The notes below the pieces were generated by a model. That model did not search any database. It was not told where the DNA came from and was given only the letters and a program-made list of their open reading frames with translations. From Planctomycetota bacterium (GTDB taxonomy: Bacteria; Planctomycetota; UBA1135): 5,151 nucleotides of DNA. Made by a program: the position numbers and the translations under genes. The stretch is taken from assembly GCA_002400895.1 (NCBI GenBank), contig NVRO01000002.1, positions 14,219-19,369 of the forward strand. The letters run 5' to 3'. Shown here in pieces: positions 1 through 5,151 of this stretch (position 1 is its first letter; the number at the start of each line of letters is the position of its first letter).

Positions 1-261
1 ATGGTCTGCCACCAGTTTTACGGAATGGGCGGATATCTTGGTCCGGACCTGACCAACGTGGTTAGCCGTCTCGGCGAAGAAACCGTTGCTTGGGTGTTAC
101 GCAATGGGCGCGGCAGCATGCCTGACATGGATTTGACGGAAGAAGAAATAAGCTCACTTGTCGTTTTCTTTAATGAGATTGGCAACACCGGGGTATTTCC
201 TCAGCAATCATGGCCTCCGGGCTGGTTCCCCGCCACTGAACATTCCCTTACCGACAAATGA
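1..261 (+). CDS. NorC-like membrane cytochrome c, C-terminal part (5' end outside window)
   Basis: Monohaem c-type cytochrome subunit that would pass electrons to the NorB-like subunit encoded next to it. The visible 86 residues begin inside the haem site: residues M-V-C-H at the window edge complete a CxxCH motif if the codon just before base 1 is Cys, so the ATG at base 1 is not the true start. After the haem site come the family-typical G-x-G-G-Y-L-G-P-D-L-T-N segment (about 9-19), a GSMPDMDL segment whose Met40 is the likely sixth haem ligand, a 'LTEEEISSLVVFFNEI' terminal helix, and a C-terminal W-P-P motif (71-73). This order is that of NorC, the small subunit of cytochrome-c-dependent NO reductase. 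The N-terminal membrane anchor expected for NorC lies outside the window. The stop overlaps the next start (ATGA, 258-261), so the two are translationally coupled. A symbol is withheld because the partner subunit is not a canonical NO reductase. Confidence 0.85.
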   Translation: MVCHQFYGMGGYLGPDLTNVVSRLGEETVAWVLRNGRGSMPDMDLTEEEISSLVVFFNEIGNTGVFPQQSWPPGWFPATEHSLTDK

Positions 262-1625
262 CATCCCACCCACGTCGCGGCCCAGAGTTCCGGTTCCTGC
301 TGGGTGCTGGTATCTCCCTTCTCATCGCAGTTATTGCCGGTGCTGGAGCTATCTATTACGTTGCTTGGGCCAAACCGGGCGATTCAATGGTTGCATTCAT
401 CACCCTGCGACCAATCCATGTAACCTTTGCCATTGCCTGGATATTCCTCGCTGCCATCGGCGGCATTTGGGCATTTCTTCCCCGCGTCATGGATGTTCGG
501 ATATACAGCCGCAAATTAGCCAACATGCAATGGTGGCTGTTCCTGATTGCCGGCACCCTTGCTCTATCGGGCTACCTTAGCGGCAACTTCAGTGGCCGTG
601 AATACCTGAACTTCACTTGGCCGGCATCCTTGTGTATTGCCGCAGGCTGGGTGTGTTTTTTACTCAACTTCTTCGGCACCCTACGCCAATCGACCAAACC
701 ATGGCCGGTCTATGTCTGGATGTGGGCAACCGGCTTGGTAATGTTCAGTTGGGCCTTTATCGAGGCTCATCTATGGATGCTCCCATGGTTCGAAGAAGCC
801 CCGGTGCGAGATTTGTCAGTCCAATGGAAATCCTATGGGTCGCTCACCGGGTCGTGGAACATGTTGGTGTACGGGCTTTCAATCTGTCTTATGGAACATG
901 TCGGCGGCTCCGGTGCTGCCCACAGCCGCAAGGCATTCTGCTTCTACTGGTTGGGGTTGACCAATCTCCTGTTTGGCTACGCTCATCACACCTACCACTT
1001 ACCGCAATCGGAGTGGATCCGTTGGATGGCCTTTGCTGTCAGCATGACCGAGTGGGTGGTGCTACTGTCCCTGATCCAGGATTGGGCACAACCATGGAGC
1101 AGGGAGGCCTGGCGCAAAACTCCCGAACACCGCATCCCCCGGGCATTTCTGGCCGCAACCTCGGCATGGATTGGTATCAATCTGATTCTTGCCCTGTTGA
1201 TTTCCATACCCACATTCAACTGGTTCACTCATGGAACCACGATTACCGTTGCCCATGCCATGGGCAGCACCATCGGCATCAACTCGATGATTCTGTTCGG
1301 AGCAGGCTTCACTTGGATGATTTCCAAAACCGGCATTCGTCCGCCAACGGAAAAGAAATTGTGGTTGGGATTTGGCATCACCAACCTCTTCCTGCTTGTC
1401 TTCTTCCTTCTGCTGGTCTTTGCTGGTGCAGTCAAGGGGCTGGGAATGGTGAAAAGTGGTTGGTCTTTTGCCCAAGTTCAGGACCACCTGGAACCGATGA
1501 TGTGGTGGGGAGGATGGGCTGCTATGGGTCTATTGGCCGGCCTGTTGATTCTGATTGGTTCTTGGTTGACGCTTGTTCTTGCAGCCGGTAAAACGGAATC
1601 AACAACTTCGGAAGAACAAGCATGA
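258..1625 (+). CDS. NorB-like haem-copper oxidase catalytic subunit with altered active-site residues
   Basis: Integral membrane catalytic subunit of the haem-copper oxidase superfamily, NorB branch: 455 residues and about 12 hydrophobic helices, both usual for NorB. Metal-site residues can be matched to the cNOR pattern: His54 in 'LRPIHVTFAIAW' (low-spin haem b), His171 in 'EAHLWM' and His243-His244 in 'GYAHHTYH' (CuB/FeB site), and His333 in 'HGTTITVAHAM' (proximal ligand of the high-spin haem). Glu179 and Glu265 match the other two conserved cNOR glutamates, and 'GREY' at 113-116 resembles the calcium-site glutamate segment. Two diagnostic residues differ: the Glu of HLWxE is Leu175, and the second His of AHGH is Met335. 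The protein may thus be a divergent NO reductase, an O2 reductase, or an oxidase-like enzyme of unknown substrate. The start at 258 overlaps the upstream NorC-like stop by ATGA, and its own stop overlaps the next start in the same way. Membership of the NorB-like branch is well supported; the reaction is not. Confidence 0.9.
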   Translation: MTSHPRRGPEFRFLLGAGISLLIAVIAGAGAIYYVAWAKPGDSMVAFITLRPIHVTFAIAWIFLAAIGGIWAFLPRVMDVRIYSRKLANMQWWLFLIAGTLALSGYLSGNFSGREYLNFTWPASLCIAAGWVCFLLNFFGTLRQSTKPWPVYVWMWATGLVMFSWAFIEAHLWMLPWFEEAPVRDLSVQWKSYGSLTGSWNMLVYGLSICLMEHVGGSGAAHSRKAFCFYWLGLTNLLFGYAHHTYHLPQSEWIRWMAFAVSMTEWVVLLSLIQDWAQPWSREAWRKTPEHRIPRAFLAATSAWIGINLILALLISIPTFNWFTHGTTITVAHAMGSTIGINSMILFGAGFTWMISKTGIRPPTEKKLWLGFGITNLFLLVFFLLLVFAGAVKGLGMVKSGWSFAQVQDHLEPMMWWGGWAAMGLLAGLLILIGSWLTLVLAAGKTESTTSEEQA

Positions 1626-2401
1626 ACACCACCCTCAAGGGCATCCTGCTGGCCTTCGCACTGTTCGTGGGAACATGGCTGGTGTTCAGGACTTCGTCAA
1701 GTCTGTACGCAGCTGCGGTTAATGCGCCCCCACAAACCGACCTGGTACTGCCGGCGGATTCAGAGCATTCGCTGGGTGCACGCCTTTATCGCCGGGACTG
1801 TGCCGCTTGCCACGGCATTGCCGGAGATGGCGAAGGCAAACTGGCGCTGACAATTCCCCCGCACCTGCCACGCAACTTCCGGGGCGAGCCCTTTCGCTTT
1901 GTCTCCACCGACAATAGCGTGGTTTCGCGAGATGACATCCTGCGTACTATCCGCCGCGGAATCCCCGAAGCCGGAATGCCCCCCGCATTATTGTGTTCAC
2001 CACAGGAGCAGGAAGCACTTGCAGATTACGTGCTCGCAATGCGCCAACTTGGTAGTGGCAGTGGTGAGTCGGCAGGCGAACTGATACCCGCTCCACCCCA
2101 AGAGCCACCAACTTCAACGAAAGCGGGGGCAGAACTTTTTGCGACCTATTGTGCCGCTTGCCACGGTCACGATGGAACTGCCAAGGATGCTCCTGCCTTT
2201 CCAAATTCCATCGGGCGATTAATCAAGCCGCGAGATCTGAGCTCCGGTGAATTCCACGGTGGCGATACCGAACTCGACCTTTATTGGCGGATTCGCTGTG
2301 GCCTTCCCGGAACGGTCATGCCCGCGTTTTCGAACGAGTTGCTAAGCGATCGACAGGTACGGGACATCATCAGCTTTATCCGCTCGCTCAATCAGTCCTG
2401 A
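1622..2401 (+). CDS. membrane-anchored dihaem cytochrome c
   Basis: Periplasmic electron carrier of 259 residues. An N-terminal hydrophobic segment (about 7-23) serves as signal anchor, with no obvious cleavage site. Two cytochrome c domains follow. Domain 1 has C60-A-A-C63-H64 with probable distal ligand Met119 in 'EAGMPP'. Domain 2 has C177-A-A-C180-H181 with probable ligand Met233 in 'TVMPAF'. They are joined by a Pro/Ser/Gly-rich linker (about 144-167). Two extra cysteines (125 and 226) lie outside the haem motifs. The start was chosen at the ATGA overlap with the NorB-like gene; a purine-rich GGAAGAA lies a few bases upstream but is weak as a ribosome site. Position and coupling suggest that it feeds electrons to the NorC/NorB-like pair or is a third subunit of the complex; the partner is inferred. 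Its last 14 coding bases overlap the end of the opposite-strand ligase gene. Confidence 0.88.
   Translation: MNTTLKGILLAFALFVGTWLVFRTSSSLYAAAVNAPPQTDLVLPADSEHSLGARLYRRDCAACHGIAGDGEGKLALTIPPHLPRNFRGEPFRFVSTDNSVVSRDDILRTIRRGIPEAGMPPALLCSPQEQEALADYVLAMRQLGSGSGESAGELIPAPPQEPPTSTKAGAELFATYCAACHGHDGTAKDAPAFPNSIGRLIKPRDLSSGEFHGGDTELDLYWRIRCGLPGTVMPAFSNELLSDRQVRDIISFIRSLNQS
1799..2166 (+). repeat. 17-base direct repeat at the two haem-binding motifs
   Basis: The 17 bases TGTGCCGCTTGCCACGG occur identically at 1799-1815 and 2150-2166, encoding the C-A-A-C-H motif of each haem domain. The flanks are diverged. It is best read as two homologous cytochrome domains (an old internal duplication) with strong constraint or local gene conversion at the haem site, not as a mobile or regulatory repeat. 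The interval given spans both copies. Confidence 0.8.
2388..2401. other. 14-base convergent overlap of two coding regions
   Basis: The stop of the plus-strand dihaem cytochrome (TGA, 2399-2401) lies beyond the stop of the minus-strand ATP-grasp gene (TGA on that strand, 2390-2388). The last codons of each gene are therefore antisense to the other. No independent terminator fits between the two genes. Confidence 0.85.
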
Positions 2402-3419
2402 CACCCGGGTTATTCGGGTTACAGTAATCGTCTCCGCGGGCAGGCTGGTCGATTGAATTTCTACCAAATGCAGTTGCCACCAACTGACGAACAAAGCCAA
2501 CGTGCCCGGCTGGATCCATCCCCAGGATAATGTCGGCACTGCCCGGATCAGAGGAAGGATAAAACACCCCGCAGTTGGGATTAATCTCCAGCATGAATGG
2601 AGTGCCGTTACGGTCTACGCGGATATCGCAACGACCGAAACTGGTACCACCCAGGGCGGCGAAAAATCGTGCGGATTCATCACGAAGCCTGCAATCGAGG
2701 ACGGGGTCGGCAACCGGGGAAAAGGAAAGACCATCGAAATCCTCCCATTTCAATTTGGCGTGCTTGAAATCCTCGCCCTCGGGAAAGCAGTACTGAATCG
2801 GGGTAAAGGTTGTCGGGTTAGCCTGGTCTTCAGGATTCTCCGCAACCAGAACCGTGCATTCGATGCCCTCGATATATTCCTCGATCAGGGCGGAACCGTG
2901 TCGAGACATTATCTTGCGCGCCTGGCGCCGCAGGCCTGCCGGAGTTTTTACTCGAGAATTACGGCTTATATCCACGCTGGCATAACTGCTGTAGTGCTTG
3001 ACAAAGAGCGGGAACCGCAAGGACTCTGCCGCGCGCTCTACATCTTCTTCATTAATCGCAATAACACCGGCTGGAGTGGAAACTCCGACCTTCCGGCATG
3101 CATCTTTCATTTGCAGTCGTGAAGGCTCGTAAAAATCAGAGGTGGCGCCGGTGAATGGTACTCCATGTTTCTCGAGCATTTCGACAACTTCGATTCCCGG
3201 TGTGTCTTCCTGATCTGCAGCACCGTCACAGAGGTTGAAAAACAAATCAAATCCTTTCCCCAGAAGCGCTTCAACTTCCAAGGGCGCGCTCTTCTTGTTT
3301 GTCAAAGTGGCGACATGCCAGTCTGCCTCGGGCAGAAAAGGGCGAGGATCACAAGGCCAATCATTCTCCGGAAATGGGTCGGCGTCAAGTTCCTGGTTGG
3401 TCAATAGACAAATGCGCAC
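2388..3419 (-). CDS. ATP-grasp ligase, D-alanine-D-alanine-ligase-like
   Basis: Cytoplasmic ATP-grasp enzyme of 343 residues, the class that activates a carboxylate as acyl phosphate and joins it to an amine. The order of elements fits the family: an N-terminal Rossmann-like strand (MRICLLTN), a 'FDLFFNLCDG' strand-loop (57-66), 'GVPFTGA' (86-92) followed by 'RLQMKDACRKVGVSTPAG' (from 101), the ATP-binding Lys141 in 'PLFVKHYSSYASVDISR', 'LIEEYIEGIE' (179-187) for the adenine and ribose contacts, and a metal site of Asp265/Asp269 plus Glu278 and Asn280 in 'MLEINPNCG'. The glycine-rich N-terminal substrate motif of true Ddl with its catalytic Glu is not seen, so the substrate may be another amino acid or peptide. 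No ddl symbol is assigned. The start is GTG at 3419-3417; an in-frame TAA sits two codons upstream, so it cannot begin earlier. It lies 12 bases after the esterase gene on the same strand, with no Shine-Dalgarno sequence. Its C-terminal codons overlap the convergent cytochrome gene. Confidence 0.82.
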   Translation of the reverse strand: MRICLLTNQELDADPFPENDWPCDPRPFLPEADWHVATLTNKKSAPLEVEALLGKGFDLFFNLCDGAADQEDTPGIEVVEMLEKHGVPFTGATSDFYEPSRLQMKDACRKVGVSTPAGVIAINEEDVERAAESLRFPLFVKHYSSYASVDISRNSRVKTPAGLRRQARKIMSRHGSALIEEYIEGIECTVLVAENPEDQANPTTFTPIQYCFPEGEDFKHAKLKWEDFDGLSFSPVADPVLDCRLRDESARFFAALGGTSFGRCDIRVDRNGTPFMLEINPNCGVFYPSSDPGSADIILGMDPAGHVGFVRQLVATAFGRNSIDQPARGDDYCNPNNPGVRTD

Positions 3420-3431
3420 GTATTAAGCAAT

Positions 3432-4823
3432 CTAAGGAAGTATGGGCACCATAAACGTAAAGGCCCCAACCCCTTTGCGGTTTCTGATCCACGGCCCGCT
3501 GGCAACATGCCCGTCATAGGCCACCTCGGAAGATGCCGTGCTGCCCGACAATTGGAGCGTTATTTTTCCGGCTGATGCAGTTGCAGATGTAACTGTTTCC
3601 AATACTCCTGCGCCGAGATTGAAATGAGCCTCGATATTTTGTCCGAGAATCAAAACTTGTCTGGAATTTCGAAAAACCAACTCAATTTCATCGCGCGCAG
3701 ATGAGGTAAACCGAGCTTCCTTGATATTGGCTGGCGCGAGCGCTGGCGGGAACGATGCTCCATACAGGATGACGGCGATTGCGGCCCCCATTAAATTTCC
3801 CATTTTGCGGTACCCCTGGTAAAAGAAATGACAGCCATCGTGCGCATTGATTGCCGTCGATGACAAAACCGTAACATTCGTGAACAAGTCCGAGCTGCGG
3901 CGCTGGAGCTCACGGATACCCATACCGTTTACACCACAGCCGTCACGGATTTGAAACATAAATACCTGCTCCAAGCTGGGGAAGTCCTGATACCAGTCGT
4001 CCCTCAGCTTGCTCCAATTGGCGTGATAAATGGTCGGGTCGGTTCCCCCATCGGATTCGCCCTGATGCCAGAGCATGGCGCGGACGTTCTGGTCAATGCC
4101 TGATTGGCGGGCACGAAAGAGTAGTCGGCCGTAAATAGTGCCCAGATTTTCGGGGTTGGTGTCATCACGCATATGCTGCATTAAATAAGTTCCACCAACC
4201 GCGCCATTTATCAAAGCTATCGGCACCTGGTAAGTATCGACCAATAGTCGTGCGGCACGCAGCGCCCAGGTTCCGACGGTCCCGGAACTGTACATTCCCT
4301 GGCCTTCAGCCAGGTGCCAATCCAAATCCGCAGCAACCTGGATTGCACCCAACGCGGAAGTTCCAAAGGAACGAATCCAGCGGGATTGTGACTGGTTGGC
4401 AAGCCCTTCACCGTGATAGTCGGCTGCTACGGCGTTTGACTGTCCATTAATAAGGATGGCGTCACCACAAACGACCCGGTCAACGAAACCAATTTGTTGA
4501 ACCTGACCACCAATTTCGAGGAGTAACTCAAAGTCGTAGTCATGTAATCCTGCATCGATGGTAGGGGCAAATGAAAACGGAGCAGAGCCACCGGAGTAAC
4601 TCAGGTTGACAGAACCGTTCCACCAGGGTGAGCCATCCCTGGTAACGACGAGATGGATGCGACTCACGTTGGGGGTGGTGACAGCTCCGGAAATAGGAAC
4701 GACTGCCTGGTTGGTGACCAAATCACGAGCATAAAGGCGCCCGGAGACCGGGGCCTCCGTCAAGTCGACCTGTGCAGGCAGGAAACCTGACATGAGAAGC
4801 AACGCGAATAGGAATCTAATCAT
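3432..4823 (-). CDS. secreted SASA/SGNH-type carbohydrate esterase (sialate O-acetylesterase-like)
   Basis: Predicted exported esterase of 463 residues that would remove acetyl or similar ester groups from a carbohydrate; the actual substrate cannot be read from the sequence. A signal peptide is clear (MIRFLFALLLMSGFLPAQ, cleavage probably after residue 16-18). A beta-rich segment follows (about 20-115), then the SASA catalytic core: G-Q-S-N at 127-130 with nucleophile Ser129, 'NGAVGGT' (206-212) for the oxyanion region, 'WHQGESDGG' (252-260), and 'DGCHFF' with Asp329 and His332 as the rest of the triad. The C-terminal part (about 365-460) looks like a second beta-sandwich. The frame is open 41 codons further upstream, but that stretch lies mostly inside the preceding gene and would place the signal peptide internally, so ATG at 4823 is preferred. 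It follows the YeiH-like gene by 22 bases and precedes the ligase by 12, so it probably belongs to the same transcript. No ribosome site is seen. Confidence 0.85.
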   Translation of the reverse strand: MIRFLFALLLMSGFLPAQVDLTEAPVSGRLYARDLVTNQAVVPISGAVTTPNVSRIHLVVTRDGSPWWNGSVNLSYSGGSAPFSFAPTIDAGLHDYDFELLLEIGGQVQQIGFVDRVVCGDAILINGQSNAVAADYHGEGLANQSQSRWIRSFGTSALGAIQVAADLDWHLAEGQGMYSSGTVGTWALRAARLLVDTYQVPIALINGAVGGTYLMQHMRDDTNPENLGTIYGRLLFRARQSGIDQNVRAMLWHQGESDGGTDPTIYHANWSKLRDDWYQDFPSLEQVFMFQIRDGCGVNGMGIRELQRRSSDLFTNVTVLSSTAINAHDGCHFFYQGYRKMGNLMGAAIAVILYGASFPPALAPANIKEARFTSSARDEIELVFRNSRQVLILGQNIEAHFNLGAGVLETVTSATASAGKITLQLSGSTASSEVAYDGHVASGPWIRNRKGVGAFTFMVPILP

Positions 4824-4845
4824 GGCAACAAATGCAGGAGAATGA

Positions 4846-5151
4846 CTATAACACGAGCGAAATAAGCCCAAGGGAAAGACCTGCGAGCACAGCCCACTGC
4901 GCAACTCCAACCAGTAATGGCACGCTACCAGTTCTGAGCAAGTCACGCAGATTGGTTTGCAGGCCTACTCCAGCCATGCCGATGCACATCAACCATTTGA
5001 CTCCGGAGTTCAAGTTGCCGATCTCAAAAGCCCCTTGTTCGGGAAGCAACCCCGATGAACCCAGGGCGGCAAAGACCACGAACATTACCAAGAACCACGG
5101 AACCAACGGGATCTTGGCGCCAGCAGTGGTCCGATTGGCATCTTTTTCGGC
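4846..5151 (-). CDS. YeiH/UPF0324-family membrane protein, C-terminal part (5' end outside window)
   Basis: The last 101 residues of an integral membrane protein that runs off the right edge of the window; the reading frame is open to base 5151. The visible sequence starts with 'AEKDANRTTAGAKIPLVPWF', then has three hydrophobic helices: about 'VPWFLVMFVVFAALGSSGLL', 'GVKWLMCIGMAGVGLQTNL' and 'VPLLVGVAQWAVLAGLSLGLISLVL'. The K-I-P-x-V-P-W-F start, the 'AGVGLQTNL..L...G..PL' segment and the closing helix match the C-terminus of the YeiH family, often called putative sulfate exporters. That function is a database label with little direct proof, and nothing here tests it. Stop codon TAG at 4848-4846. 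It is upstream of and in line with the esterase gene, probably in one transcript. Confidence 0.78.
   Translation of the reverse strand, partial: AEKDANRTTAGAKIPLVPWFLVMFVVFAALGSSGLLPEQGAFEIGNLNSGVKWLMCIGMAGVGLQTNLRDLLRTGSVPLLVGVAQWAVLAGLSLGLISLVL

Noticed and set aside
1..261. Complete 86-residue protein starting at the ATG at base 1
   Set aside because: The residues at the edge are the second half of a CxxCH haem site, so the gene must begin upstream of the window.
617..1591. 324-codon open frame inside the NorB-like gene
   Set aside because: It is a shifted frame of a well-supported membrane protein; its translation has no coherent helices or domain and is rich in His, Arg and Cys as expected of a shadow.
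258..1625. Canonical cytochrome-c-dependent NO reductase (norB) or cbb3 oxidase label
   Set aside because: Overall fold and most ligands match NorB, but the catalytic Glu and one low-spin-haem His are replaced, so a firm substrate assignment is not supported.
2403..2419. Possible terminator hairpin after the cytochrome stop (ACCCG, 7-base loop, CGGGT)
   Set aside because: The stem is only 5 base pairs, no T-run follows, and the bases code for the Asn/Pro-rich tail of the minus-strand ligase, where a short repeat explains them.
2502..3122. 206-codon plus-strand open frame opposite the ATP-grasp gene
   Set aside because: It is antisense to a gene with intact ATP-grasp motifs and shows no recognisable domain itself.
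3432..4946. Longer version of the esterase starting 41 codons upstream of 4823
   Set aside because: The extension lies mostly within the YeiH-like coding region and would bury a clear signal peptide at residue 42; ATG at 4823 is the better start.

Overview
The window carries six protein genes in two convergent blocks and almost no non-coding DNA. Two genes are cut by the window edges. GC content looks moderate (a little above 50% by eye). No start has a convincing Shine-Dalgarno sequence. Together with the gene types (NorC/NorB-like pair, multihaem cytochrome c, SASA-type esterase, stand-alone D-Ala-D-Ala-ligase-like ATP-grasp), this would suit an aquatic Planctomycetota/PVC-type bacterium. 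That placement is an inference and not proven by anything in the window.

Plus strand, 1-2401: a tightly coupled respiratory operon. It holds (1) the C-terminal part of a NorC-like membrane cytochrome c, (2) a 12-helix NorB-like haem-copper oxidase catalytic subunit, and (3) a membrane-anchored dihaem cytochrome c. Both junctions are 4-base ATGA overlaps, so the three products are probably made together and form one electron-transfer complex or chain: periplasmic donor -> dihaem cytochrome and/or NorC-like cytochrome -> NorB-like subunit. The most interesting point is that the NorB-like protein keeps the metal-site histidines of the family but replaces two diagnostic residues. The catalytic glutamate of the HLWxE motif is Leu175, and the second low-spin-haem histidine of the AHGH motif is Met335. 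It is therefore not a standard cNOR/qNOR, and its substrate (NO, O2 or something else) is open.

Minus strand, 5151-2388: in transcription order, the C-terminal part of a YeiH/UPF0324-family membrane protein, a secreted SASA/SGNH-type carbohydrate esterase, and a cytoplasmic ATP-grasp ligase related to D-alanine-D-alanine ligase. The gaps are only 22 and 12 bases, so co-transcription is likely, but the three predicted functions do not form an obvious pathway.

The two blocks meet tail to tail and their coding regions overlap by 14 bases (2388-2401). No stretch over 300 bases lacks a gene, and I saw no RNA gene, CRISPR array, insertion sequence or convincing intrinsic terminator.
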